DNA of 64,000 nucleotides from Rugalucina vietnamica (taxonomy: Eukaryota > Mollusca > Bivalvia > Lucinida > Lucinidae), in the NCBI GenBank assembly GCA_964017185.1, contig OZ024877.1:8162006-8226005 (forward strand), written 5' to 3'. The notes beneath the pieces were generated by a model that was not told where the DNA came from, ran no database searches, and worked only from the letters and a program-made list of their open reading frames with translations. Shown in pieces: positions 20,472 to 30,420 of this stretch. Position 1 is the stretch's first letter; each line of letters begins with the position of its first letter. Made by a program: the position numbers and the translations under genes.

Positions 20472-20698
20472 TTATTCTGGAAACCATTTACAACAGTATT
20501 TCCCTACATCTTCTGTTTCATTGCAATACATAGAACAAGAAAACAAACTCTCAAGCTTAGCTCTTAGTCTCTTCAGATTTTGCAATTCATCCTCTGTCTT
20601 GTTGGAATTAGCGTCTTTCTTCTTACACAGAAACTCTAGAACGTCACAAGTCAGTGCATCATGGGCTTCTGTCCCGCCAGTTACGCACCGCTCTGTGA
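20472..20698 (-). pseudogene. 3' part of a BTB-BACK gene, cut off by the LTR retrotransposon
   Basis: On the minus strand an open frame runs from the insertion site to TAA at 20472-20474. With the retrotransposon and one 4-bp duplicate removed, it continues in frame from the BACK-like ORF at 31249-31421 (EYIT then ERCVTGG...). The text then reads CDVLEFLCKKKDAN and a charged tail ending CCKWFPE. The two halves are now 10.5 kb apart, so no full product can be made. Confidence 0.8.
20695..20698. other. Target-site duplication GTGA (left) of the LTR retrotransposon
   Basis: GTGA here equals GTGA at 31249-31252 next to the other LTR. Confidence 0.85.
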
Positions 20699-21525
20699 TG
20701 TTACGTGCCAGGCGTAACTAGAAGATTAAGGAAACCAACAAGTTGGTTAGCCAGCAACAAGCTTTGTTTAAAATTTAACAAATCTATTTAGAAGTGATTT
20801 AACCAGTAATTACATGTGAAACAATCAAAAGCATATATACAATCAAACAAAAATGAATGTACAATACCTTTCAAGATGTTAATTCCCTTAAAGAATGTCT
20901 GAATGTCCCTCAGAAATTTTTAACACAAGTCTGTATCAGTTTCTGATCCCAAGAATTAAAGTTTGTTTCAAAATAGCACTATGTCCCAATCCAGAATCGA
21001 ATATCACAAAGTAATCCAAGAATAAGTTTAAATTCCAGTAAGATAGATTTTGACTTCTTAATAGTAACAGTACCCAAAGATTGTCCTTATGAAAATTTGT
21101 AGCCCTTATATAGCACTGAGGAACATTCAGGATTCTTCCAGCAAATTCTATGATATCATATACTAAAATAACAAGTTGTTTACCAAAATTTAATGTTTTG
21201 GAATATTCTAGAGAGGCCATTATACTTCCAGAAAATTCCACAATATTCTTTTGACATAAAAAAAGATTCTTCTAGAAGATTCTACATCTTTGGTTCTTCC
21301 AGATTTTTCCGGACTTTTCCGTCAAAGAACAATTTGAAATTTCTAGAAAATTCTGAAGTAAACAACCTGTTTATGTCCAATATCTGGGACACTAAAAGTA
21401 AATAATTGCTAAGGACAACAAGTAAACATCATATGTATAACATCATACTTTCCTGGGCATACTCCCTTGGGAAGTTTACCAGTACTGAATGCACATCTTT
21501 CAACAAGTAACTGTCATACATAACA
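20699..21525 (-). repeat. 3' LTR of the Gmr1-like element
   Basis: It is 827 bp and reads TGTTACG...CATAACA on the plus strand. Compared by eye with 30421-31248 it shows six substitutions and one A insertion. Confidence 0.93.
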
Positions 21526-21545
21526 CTTCCCCTCTTCAAAGAAAA
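21526..21545 (-). promoter_or_regulatory. Polypurine tract next to 3' LTR
   Basis: The minus strand reads GAAGAGGGGAAG directly before the LTR start (TGTTATG). This is the usual plus-strand primer position. Confidence 0.75.
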
Positions 21546-21672
21546 GAAAGTTTTCTAAAATAAAGCTTTCTTTTGCAATACTGGATAATTGTATACAATA
21601 TGTTTAGCAAAATTTGTGCAAAACTAATCAAATACAACAGCACAAAGCTGGACATCAGCATTGTAGAGGCAC

Positions 21673-24600
21673 TTAAGCTCTGCTTAGGGTGTCTGGAATG
21701 ATATTATCTCTTCCTCGGATATGTCTGATGTCAAGATTGTGCTCTTGCAACATGAGACTCCACCTGAGTAAAGGCTGGTTCTTGTTTTTCATTTTATGTA
21801 TGAAAGTCAGTGGATTGTGGTCACTGAAGACAACAATTGGTGCATGTGAAGAAGCTAAGTAAACTTCAAAGTGCTGAAGTGCAAGGATTAGAGATAGGCA
21901 TTCTTTCTCTATGGTAGAGTAATTTCTCTGATGCTTGTTAAACTTTTTGGAAAAAGAACAAACAGGATGGTCAACACCATTGTCATCTTCTTGCAACAAT
22001 ACACTGCCTGCACCAACATCACTGGCATCTACAGCCAACTTGAACTCTTTGTCAAAACTTGGTGCTAAGAGAACCGGAGCACTCCTAAGTATGGCCTTGA
22101 GCTTATCAAATGACTTCTGGCAGTCATCTGTCCAAACATACTTGGCCTTCTTACCAAGCAAGTTTGTCAGAGGCTCAGCTATAGCCGAGAAGTTGTTGCA
22201 GAATTTCCTGTAATATCCAGCCATACCCAGAAAGCGCATCAGTTGTCTTTTGCTAGTAGGTACAGGAAAATCTGAGATAGCCTCAACTTTAGCTTCTACA
22301 GGTTTTACCTGACCCTGACCTACAATGTGTCCAAGAAATGTCAAGTTTGCATGGCAAAATTCACTTTTTGCCAAGTTCACAGTTAGTTTAGCATCACTTA
22401 GCCGGTCAAAGAATGTTCTGATTGTCTGCAAGTGTTGTTGCCACTCCTCACTGAAGATAATAGCGTCGTCGATATAGGCTTTACAGCCATCCAGATTGGA
22501 AATCAAACTGTTGACCAGCCGCTGAAAAGTCGCAGGCGAGTTCTTCATTCCAAATGGCATGACTTTATACTGGTACAGTCCATCTGGTGTAACAAATGCC
22601 GAGATCTCCTTTGCTCTGTCCGTGAGGGGTATCTGCCAAAATCCCTTTAGCAGATCGAACTTTGTAACATACTTGGCATGTCCAATATTATCAATGCAGT
22701 CATCGATTCGTGGGATGGGAAAAGTGTCTGTTTTAGTGACAGAATTGACTTTTCGATAGTCTGTGCACATTCTAAATGTCCCGTCTGGCTTTGGTACAAG
22801 AATACAAGGAGAACTCCATTCACTTTGGCTGGGTTCAATGAAATCATTGTCCAGCAAATATTGAACTTCTTCCCTGAGATATTGCTGTTTTACAGGGTTC
22901 ATTCTGTAAGGATGTTGCTTTACAGGTTTTGAACCTTCAATAATGTCAACATCATGATAGATTTTGTCAGTTCTGGATGGAATGTCCGGAAATAAGTGCT
23001 CATATTCGAGAACTAACTGTTTCAGTTCAAGTCTTTTGTCTGAATCAAGGTGAGACAGTTTCTGATCAAGATTCTGTAGTATGTCAGAATTCTGGAGTTT
23101 CGATGACGAGGGATCAGATTTCTCCAAGTTGAAGTCATCAGAGTCCATTTGATTTTGTTCATGAGGGACAGAATTAACTATATTTACTGATGAAATAACA
23201 GAACTAACCCTATCAATATACTTCTTGAGCATATTAATGTGACATAGCTGTTTTTGCTTGCGCCTCCCAGGAGTGTTAACAATGTAATTCACGTCACTTA
23301 ACTTTTTATCAACAGTATACGGGCCATAATATCTAGCTTGTAAAGGTCTGCCAGGAATGGGCAAGAGAGCAAGTACCTTGTCTCCAGGTTCAAAATTTCT
23401 GTCTTTAGCATTTTCATCATAACGAATCTTCATTTTGCTTTGAGCAGATTTGAGATTGGACCGAGCTGCTTCACAGGCTTTTGATAGTCTGGTTTTGAAA
23501 TCAGACACATACTGAAGTAAGTTCAAAGAACTGTCATCATCTGAGAGAAATTTCTCTTTTAGAAGTTTTAACGGTCCACGTACAGTGTGCCCAAAAACAA
23601 GCTCAAATGGGCTGAAGCCCAGAGACTCTTGTACAGATTCTCTTACAGCAAATAGAAGCAAGTGTATGCCTTCATCCCAATCTTTTTCAGTGTCAAAGCA
23701 GTAAGATCTGATCATGTTTTTGAAAGTTTGATGGAATCTTTCTAAGGCACCTTGGCTTTCAGGGTGGTAAGCCGATGAATTGTATTGCTTAATTCCAAGT
23801 TCGTACATGACTTGCTGAAAAATTCCTGACATAAAATTTGAGCCCTGGTCTGACTGGATAGATTTTGGGAGGCCTACAAATGTGAAGAACTTCACAAGTG
23901 CATTAACTATTGTTTTAGCCTTGATATTTCTGAGTGGGATAGCTTCAGGAAAGCGAGTTGAAGCACACATTATGGTCAGAAGATATTCACAACCTTTCTT
24001 TGTTTTGGGTAAGGGACCTACACAATCAATAATCACTCTGCTGAAAGGTTCATCAAAGGCAGGAATGGGCTGCAATTGAGCTTTTGGAATGGTCTGATTG
24101 GGCTTTCCTACCATTTGACAAGTGTGGCCGGATTTGCAATGCTGTGAAACATCAGATTTTAATCCTGGCCAGTAGAAATGATTTAGAATCTTGTGATAGG
24201 TCTTATTTACACCTAAATGGCCTGACATGGGTGTTTCATGAGCCAAGTTTAAGATTTCAGGGCGATAAACCCTAGGAACCACAATTTGGTGGTTAACAGT
24301 CCACTCATCTGCTGCGGAGACATCCGGAGGACGCCATTTTCTCATCAAAATGCCATTTTTGACATAATAGCAAACAGGAACCTGGGATATTTCATTTTCA
24401 TTAAAAGCCCTTTCAAATAAAGGCGAGATCTCAGGATCACTGTGTTGTTCTTTACAAAGCTGTGACCCTGACAGCTGGTCATGACCTTGGTCATTTGAGT
24501 TGGAAGGTGAAAGGTCATTTTCTGACCCTGACCTTGGATTGCTAGGGTCAGTCTGAATATCAGACTGACTAGGGGAAAGAGATGTTGAAATCTCTTTATT

Positions 24601-25149
24601 AAAGGACTGACCTATCAAAGTGTCAGTTAAATTTATGTCCTGCATCCCATCATATAATTTGGCTTTCTTAGCCATTGCCCTAGTAACAGCACAAGAAGGG
24701 TAAAGGTCAGGAATTTCCTGCTCAATGGGATCAGGTGGTTGATCAACACATGGTGTGTTGGTCAAAAGTGGGTTTACCACAACCTTATCTCCTGCCAAAT
24801 CATTGCCTAACAGCAAATGAATACCTTTAAAAGGTAAGGAAGGTCTAATACCTACAGCCACGGGACCTTTAACTAAGTCTGAGGACAAATAGATATTATG
24901 GAGCGGTACATTAACAAATCCACACTCTACGCCCTGGATAAGGACACTTGTCCCAGAAGAAGACTTCTCGGAAAATGGCAAGGTATCTGCCAAGATAAGG
25001 GATTGAGAAGCTACGGTATCTCGTAAGATTTTGATAGAGGTAGACTGGGCAGAGTCACTGTTAAGTGACACAAAACCATCTGATAAGAATGGTTCATAAA
25101 TCTCCATAATAGAAAGGTACAAGTAGGCAAAGATCAGGAAACGGCGCAA
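21673..25149 (-). CDS. pol: Pol polyprotein: protease, integrase, reverse transcriptase, RNase H
   Basis: The 1158-codon frame opens with TTG; the first Met is residue 15 (ATG at 25105-25107). Protease text is at about 40-120: ILRDT at 41-45 (usual DTG motif here DTV) and LLLGNDLAG. Integrase follows at about 300-560: H304, H311, C338 and C344 in the zinc region, and a DDE core with D in IIDCVGP, D in SDQGSNF and E in QGALERF. The integrase C-terminal part is at 585-650. RT is at about 715-960 (FDLLKGFWQIPL, MPFGMKNSPATFQR, YIDD near 892). RNase H is at about 1030-1158 (D in AVDASDVGAG, E in TIEKECL, D in VFSDHNPL), ending PDTLSRA. Position 341, where integrases of this class usually have a zinc-binding Cys (SCxTCQ), is Gly. 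There is no internal stop. The first 14 codons come from a repeat inserted at the gag/pol junction. Confidence 0.93.
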   Translation of the reverse strand: MRRFLIFAYLYLSIMEIYEPFLSDGFVSLNSDSAQSTSIKILRDTVASQSLILADTLPFSEKSSSGTSVLIQGVECGFVNVPLHNIYLSSDLVKGPVAVGIRPSLPFKGIHLLLGNDLAGDKVVVNPLLTNTPCVDQPPDPIEQEIPDLYPSCAVTRAMAKKAKLYDGMQDINLTDTLIGQSFNKEISTSLSPSQSDIQTDPSNPRSGSENDLSPSNSNDQGHDQLSGSQLCKEQHSDPEISPLFERAFNENEISQVPVCYYVKNGILMRKWRPPDVSAADEWTVNHQIVVPRVYRPEILNLAHETPMSGHLGVNKTYHKILNHFYWPGLKSDVSQHCKSGHTCQMVGKPNQTIPKAQLQPIPAFDEPFSRVIIDCVGPLPKTKKGCEYLLTIMCASTRFPEAIPLRNIKAKTIVNALVKFFTFVGLPKSIQSDQGSNFMSGIFQQVMYELGIKQYNSSAYHPESQGALERFHQTFKNMIRSYCFDTEKDWDEGIHLLLFAVRESVQESLGFSPFELVFGHTVRGPLKLLKEKFLSDDDSSLNLLQYVSDFKTRLSKACEAARSNLKSAQSKMKIRYDENAKDRNFEPGDKVLALLPIPGRPLQARYYGPYTVDKKLSDVNYIVNTPGRRKQKQLCHINMLKKYIDRVSSVISSVNIVNSVPHEQNQMDSDDFNLEKSDPSSSKLQNSDILQNLDQKLSHLDSDKRLELKQLVLEYEHLFPDIPSRTDKIYHDVDIIEGSKPVKQHPYRMNPVKQQYLREEVQYLLDNDFIEPSQSEWSSPCILVPKPDGTFRMCTDYRKVNSVTKTDTFPIPRIDDCIDNIGHAKYVTKFDLLKGFWQIPLTDRAKEISAFVTPDGLYQYKVMPFGMKNSPATFQRLVNSLISNLDGCKAYIDDAIIFSEEWQQHLQTIRTFFDRLSDAKLTVNLAKSEFCHANLTFLGHIVGQGQVKPVEAKVEAISDFPVPTSKRQLMRFLGMAGYYRKFCNNFSAIAEPLTNLLGKKAKYVWTDDCQKSFDKLKAILRSAPVLLAPSFDKEFKLAVDASDVGAGSVLLQEDDNGVDHPVCSFSKKFNKHQRNYSTIEKECLSLILALQHFEVYLASSHAPIVVFSDHNPLTFIHKMKNKNQPLLRWSLMLQEHNLDIRHIRGRDNIIPDTLSRA

Positions 25150-25500
25150 TCAGAAAAAGATTCCCACTCCAAAAACCGAGGCGGGAAAAAACCAAACTAA
25201 CAATCAGGTACTTATACCATGAAACAATCGTAAGCCGAATGGGCAGCTATTTTCCCAATAGGTGGCCACTCAGTTACCTTAACTTAACTAAAAATATGAA
25301 AACATACATAAGGCGCCAACAGCACAAAAATTTTTTAAACACCAAGACATAAAACAAAAAGAACCACCACAGAAGTATCGACTTGGAACGATCAGTAACA
25401 CAAAGTTACTGGCGGGCTTAAACCGGTTTTACATGGCCATAACCTCACCCTCAGCTTCTGCAGTGGTACATAACATTTAGTTAGTTATTCGGTCCTCGTG
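25115..25500 (-). repeat. About 385-bp dispersed repeat (family R) filling the gag-pol gap
   Basis: The text from 'ggtacaagtaggcaaagatc' to 'tcctcgtggtgaat' recurs at 32405-32790 and in part at 32105, 33617 and 42186, none of which is flanked by gag or pol. It supplies the last gag codons (FTTRTE-stop) and the non-Met start of pol. I infer that it inserted into what had been one gag-pol frame. Confidence 0.75.
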
Positions 25501-26936
25501 GTGAATTTCAGAGAATCCTCAGAGACTGACTCTTTACAAGTTCTGGTCAGTATAGGGTTTTCTTCCTGGATACAAGACTGTGGTTTAGCCTTTAAGGAGG
25601 TGAGGCCTGTCGGTTTAGCACTATCTATATTTTCTCTTTCTTTCTTTCGTTTCAGTGCCAAACATTCAGAAATAATGTGGCCAGTTTTCTTACAATAATT
25701 ACAAATTGGCTGGGATAAGGGATTTTGTCTTTTGTTTTCACTAGAAAATTTGGGTTTTGGACTGGAATTGTCAGTTGGATTACTGGGATTGGCTTTGGGA
25801 CCGGACTGAGGGGAATATGGTTTTGACTGAGGGGTAATTTGCTTTGATTGAGGGTTATATGGTTTCCTAGGATATGGCTTGTTGACAAATGAAGCCTTAT
25901 GAGTCAAAGCATAGTCATCAGCTAAACGTGCTGCTGTTTCCAAGTTTTCAACTTCTCTTTCGTTCAAGAAAGCCTTAACATCAGAATTTATGCACCGTTT
26001 GAATTCTTCAACAAGCATGAGCTGCCTTAGCTTTGCATGATCAGAACCTACTTTCTTTGAAGAACACCATCTATCAAATAGTTGCTCTTTTGTTCTAGCA
26101 AACTCAACATGAGTCTGGTCATGTTCTTTTCTACAGTCTCTAAATTTCTGCCTGTATGCCTCAGGGACCAGCTCATAAGCCTTAAGAATAAATTCCTTTA
26201 CTGTATCATAATCTGAGCTTTGCTCAAGAGAAAGCTGAGTGTAAATTTCTCGAGCTTTACCAATTACAACACTTTGCAAAAGCAATGTCCAATGCTCTCT
26301 TGGCCATTTCAAGTTTTCTGCTACCTTCTCAAAATGTAGAAAATATTTATCAACCTCTTTTTCTTGAAATGGAGGAACGAGTCGGATATGTTTTGTTACA
26401 TCAAATATTTTGCTTGTGTCTGAAGATAAAGATTTTGATTTTGATTTTTCATTAAATTCAATTTCTTTGATTCTTAACTGAAATAGCCTTTCTCTTTCTT
26501 TTTCTTCATTTTCAAATCTCAATTTTTCTTTTTCAATTTCGAGCCGTTCTTCTCGTTCTAATTTTTCTTTTTCAAGCCTTTCTTCTCTTTCTAATTTTTC
26601 TTTTTCTAACTCAATTTTTTCTCGTTCTAATTCTCTTTGTTTTTCCTTCTCTCGTTCTTCCATTTCTAACTTTTGTTTATGCATTCTTTCTTCCCGTTCT
26701 AACGTTTCCAATCTTATTCTTTCTTCCCTTTCGGCCTTTTCTGCCCTTATTCTTTCATCCCGTTCTAAAGTTTCCAACCTCATTCTTTCTTCATACTCAA
26801 ATTTTAGTTTTTCCATCTCAATTTGTCTTTTGATTTCTAGTTCCCTCAACTGCAAGTCAGTCTGAGTGACTAGAATCTGAGAAGTAGCCGAGGAATCAAA
26901 AAGAGGGACGTGCATTAACAGGGTTTTCTGGCCCAC
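25485..26936 (-). CDS. gag: Gag: coiled coil, SCAN-like capsid, CCHC zinc knuckle
   Basis: The frame of 483 codons opens with GTG; the first Met is codon 8. Residues about 25-165 are an E/K/R-rich coiled coil (repeated LEREER/EKLEREE). Capsid text follows (PPFQEKEVDKYFLHFE, WTLLLQSVVIGKA). It contains YELVPEAYRQKFRD, very close to the SCAN motif of vertebrate zinc-finger proteins, which is thought to descend from a Gmr1-like capsid. A C-x2-C-x4-H-x4-C knuckle is at 412-425. The end FTTRTE-stop is donated by the inserted family R repeat. The true N terminus is probably the ORF at 30104-30307, now separated by about 3.2 kb. The gene is probably non-functional as it stands unless spliced. Confidence 0.88.
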   Translation of the reverse strand: MGQKTLLMHVPLFDSSATSQILVTQTDLQLRELEIKRQIEMEKLKFEYEERMRLETLERDERIRAEKAEREERIRLETLEREERMHKQKLEMEEREKEKQRELEREKIELEKEKLEREERLEKEKLEREERLEIEKEKLRFENEEKERERLFQLRIKEIEFNEKSKSKSLSSDTSKIFDVTKHIRLVPPFQEKEVDKYFLHFEKVAENLKWPREHWTLLLQSVVIGKAREIYTQLSLEQSSDYDTVKEFILKAYELVPEAYRQKFRDCRKEHDQTHVEFARTKEQLFDRWCSSKKVGSDHAKLRQLMLVEEFKRCINSDVKAFLNEREVENLETAARLADDYALTHKASFVNKPYPRKPYNPQSKQITPQSKPYSPQSGPKANPSNPTDNSSPKPKFSSENKRQNPLSQPICNYCKKTGHIISECLALKRKKERENIDSAKPTGLTSLKAKPQSCIQEENPILTRTCKESVSEDSLKFTTRTE

Positions 26937-27136
26937 CCAAAAGCCAAAAAATAAAAGTATCTGTACGACATTTTATCTTATATGTTTTAATAGATGAAAT
27001 GTCCAAATGTTTTAATCTAATATTGATTTCACTTTTATGGTTGCTATGGTTACACAAAATGGCCGCCAATATGGGCTAAAGTAGGAAAATCACAATTTTG
27101 GACCGAAATTTAGAGGTTTAACAGAGAAGTTTACAT

Positions 27137-27229
27137 AGAGCCCAGCTAAATACCAAAAAGATATTTTCATAAAAGATTAGTATTACAAAGATGCACAAAA
27201 TGTGAAATTTTGGTATTTAGCTGGGCTCA
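27137..27229. repeat. Perfect hairpin inside the gag insert
   Basis: Arms GAGCCCAGCTAAATACCAAAA and its exact complement TTTTGGTATTTAGCTGGGCTC enclose a loop of about 50 nt. It may be a tiny MITE. Confidence 0.8.
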
Positions 27230-27659
27230 TACCTAATTCTTAAAAAATTGCTCTATAGATTACCTGCATTTCACTTAAAGTAAGACACCTTTATTATAAG
27301 GCCTTGAGCCAATTAACTCCATCAAGCACCAGAAGACATCCTCTGATGGGTGATAAATTGTTGATTGGGACCCCCGAAATAAAATGGGATTTTTTTCACC
27401 CCCGAAATAAAATGGGATTTTTTTCAAAGGCGCACTTATTTGTGTTATGAAGAAAATCATGGTTTCCATAGCAACTTATATTGTATTGTATATTGTATTT
27501 CCAGCCCATTTAGGTTCACCTCACTTTGCTATAAGGCACCAGGTAAAATACAAGTTTTGGATACTACGCAACCATTGACCAAACTATTGGTACAGACAAA
27601 TATCTCAGAAATATGGAGTTTGATCATGTAGATTCCAAACTACAAACCATTTTCACGAC

Positions 27660-29900
27660 ATGTGGTTGTGCCAGATCGGCAACCACAAATATGATTTTTG
27701 AACATAGGGGTATACCTACAAAATCAAACATAACTTAGTTACTGATTATCCTAGCTCACTAAACATGGTATCATTTTAAAGCTTATGCTTAGGCCTTTCA
27801 TCCAACTGTAGCTTGTGTAAAATATCTAAATTATATATTCATCTAATTTGCATATTCATGAATACCGGTATTGATAGAATCATAATAGAAAATATATAAA
27901 TAGAAAAAACATAAAATACACTGACTTCAATAACAAACAGCCATTTTCGCATCATGTCGATAAGCGATGCAACTTGATATACCCTAACACGTAATGAATC
28001 TATGCATAAAAATTAGCTCATTTGCATATTTATGAATATTTATAGAAATATGAGAAATTCAGAAAAAAATTTCAGAGGACTTCTAAGATATACTAATTCC
28101 AGTCACAAATCATCACTGCGGCTTGTTGTTGTCCATTTGTTATACAATTTTTCATTTTCTAACCTGCAATGGCCCAATATTAAAATAATCTAATTTGCAT
28201 ATTCATGAAAATAAAATGAAAGGACATTGAAAATGAGGGGGGGATTCAATAAAATCCGTAAATATTCCACCCACCAGCACTGTGGCATGTTGTCATTTAT
28301 ACGATTTGACTGTCCTATCATGCAAAATACTATATGACAAGAATCTAGTTTGCTAAATTTGCATATTCACTGTATCATTTTCATGAATACGATGATACAA
28401 AGAAACAAGAAATTGAGATAGAATTTGAAACAAGCCTTCAGCGTAAATATTTCAAAAATAGTTGTTTCAATTTAAAACAATCTTTTGGCATGTAATTGTT
28501 GGTCACTAATATAATATGACTATTCTTACATACATGGGGCCCGTATGAACTTAACCATATTTGCATATTCATGAATATTGATCTGAAAATAAGATATTGA
28601 AAGAAAGTTCAATTAAAACCGTAAACATACTTATTTAAGTCAAACACCAGCATCGTGTCAAGTTGTCGTTAATCATTTGTGCGATGTGCATGACCTAACA
28701 TGTAATGGATCTATGTGAAAATTTGAATATTCACAAAAGTATCGAACCAGTGGCATCAATCAATCGATCTATCCATATAAGTCAAAGCTGAGTGATTTAT
28801 CCCCATGTCATATCTGTTGAATCCTAGACTTGCTAAAGTTAAAGTTTGAAATTGTGATTAATTCGACTACTTTGGTGAATAAAAATAAATAATCATTCAT
28901 ATGCAAATTCATGGTATTCAAATTAGATAATTTGCACTTCTGATCAGTGTAATAAGTTTTGTTTGTAACCATTTCTTAGTTAATGCTTGTTCAATATTCT
29001 ATAGCAGACATGTGATGAATTAAGAGTGTGTTGTGGTAAACAGTATTAATTTGGGTTTTTTTCCTGTATTCTCTAAAGTTTTCATTAATATTCATGAATA
29101 TGCAAATTAGAAATTTTGCATAACCACAGTGGCTTAGCATAAAGTTGACTCTGTACGGTATTGATGGTATTGGACAAATGCAATATAGGTACATTTACAT
29201 CTGTAAGGCACTCAAAACATTTTTATTCTGTTCGTTAATTTCTGATAAAGCACTTTGGTTTTCATCAATATTCATGAATATGGAATATGCAAATTTCACA
29301 TTTTGCATATTGAATGCAGATAAGGTTCAAAAGCTGAGCCGAAGCATTGTTAATAACATATTAGGTTGACAATGTTAGTATTTGAATACGAGTAATTACT
29401 TATTCAACTTATTGGAACTGTAGTATCGGTTGCTATGGAAACCATGAATATATGCATTATACATATGCACTTTTGCAGAATTTATGGGTTTTTCTCTCAT
29501 TTTTACATTAAGGAGGTCCCTCTTACTATAATGCTTCAGTGATGTTCTTTCTGGAGTATGTAACGAAGGTCTAAATATCACAAGCCAACCCTTAAATGGA
29601 TATGAGTTTAGTCATTTCTTTTTGTTTTTCATTAAAATTCATGAATTTCGACATGACCACTTTTCTGTATGGTAATTGAATAACTTGTTCAGAAGTATTA
29701 ATGACGCCATAGCAAGATATCATTCTATGCTTTGAACTGACATTAATGAAGTTATGAAGTTCTAACAGACTTACTTGTTTTCCAATTACTTTCAGTGTTT
29801 TCATTAATATTTATGAATATGAAAATTCAATATAATTTTCATTATAACACCAATTAATGCAAGGCAGGTGTGTAAGCTCTAAATTGATACCAACTTCAGT
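27660..29900. repeat. Region with motif TTTGCATATTCATGAAT spaced about 165-200 bp
   Basis: The motif occurs in forward orientation at 27847, 28021, 28194, 28358 and 28560, then in reverse (ATTCATGAATATGCAAA) near 29090 and 29270 and in weaker form near 29640 and 29815. The opening (ggcaaccacaaatatgattt, 'ggggtatacctacaaaat', 'attttaaagcttatgc') matches the left arm of the large foldback at 56.45 kb. It is a member or fragment of that family. Confidence 0.7.
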
Positions 29901-30103
29901 GGTCTACAACAAGAAAACGCTGAAATATGACCATCTTTTCCCATTAGCTGATATATCAATATTGAAATTGCTTTGAATGGGTCATGACCTTTGACCCAAG
30001 GTCATTCCTATAAGAAAGGTCATACACATATTTTATTATTATTTTCATGAAGAGCAATAACAAGGCTATATTTCACATCATTGTCACCCAGCTCGGTTGG
30101 GGG

Positions 30104-30307
30104 CTATTTTTGGCTCTTAATGCACGTCGCCCTTTCCTCGTCAACAAAAAACTGAATCAAAATGTTCTTAATTTCATGTTTTAACATGGAAGTCTTGATA
30201 TTTGACAACCCATAATGATCAGCTATGTCTAAGAGGTCACTCTTTTTGGCCTTATCTAACAGCTCCTGAGAAGGCGCAGCAATAAAGTCACTTAGTTTGA
30301 ATGACAT
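30104..30307 (-). CDS. N-terminal gag ORF, SAP-like, cut by the insert
   Basis: This 67-aa ORF begins MSFKLSDFIAAPS, about 110 bp inside the 5' LTR. It has a helix-rich stretch (KKSDLLDIADHYGL...MLKHEIKNILIQFFVDEE) of the SAP-like type that starts gag in related gypsy elements. It loses homology right after FVDEE, at the junction with the 3.2-kb insert. The gag text that would follow (FDSSATSQ...) is at the start of the ORF ending at 25485. Confidence 0.75.
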   Translation of the reverse strand: MSFKLSDFIAAPSQELLDKAKKSDLLDIADHYGLSNIKTSMLKHEIKNILIQFFVDEERATCIKSQK

Positions 30308-30397
30308 GGTTGCTTTTTGCTGGCTTTAGCTATTTAAACAGCAAACAGTGAAGATACTTTAGAATTTTAAATAAATTTGGTGCACAAGAAATTTCAA

Positions 30398-30420
30398 TCC
30401 CGGACTCGAGCCCCCAATTC
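30398..30420 (-). promoter_or_regulatory. Candidate primer-binding site
   Basis: On the minus strand TGGGGGCTCGAGTCCGGGAT starts about 4 nt inside the 5' LTR, the position and TGG start of a tRNA primer site. I could not assign the tRNA. The same text contains a B-box-like GGCTCGAGTCC. Confidence 0.45.

Larger units (their letters stand above)
26913..30120. mobile_element. Foreign insert of about 3.2 kb splitting gag
   Basis: The left boundary reads GACGTGCATTAA and the right TTAATGCACGTC, so TTAA lies at both edges within a mirror sequence. Neither gag nor pol text occurs inside. The insert holds an 87-bp hairpin (27137-27229), an internal duplication near 27368-27426 and the ATTTGCATATTCATGAAT-spaced region (27.6-29.9 kb). 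A piggyBac-type TTAA duplication is possible, but the inner ends (CAGGG..., ...GGCTC) do not match each other. More than one insertion may be stacked here. Confidence 0.55.

Noticed and set aside
20936-21241. 101-aa minus-strand ORF, nearly repeated at 30658-30963
   Set aside because: Both lie inside the two LTRs and simply reflect LTR identity.
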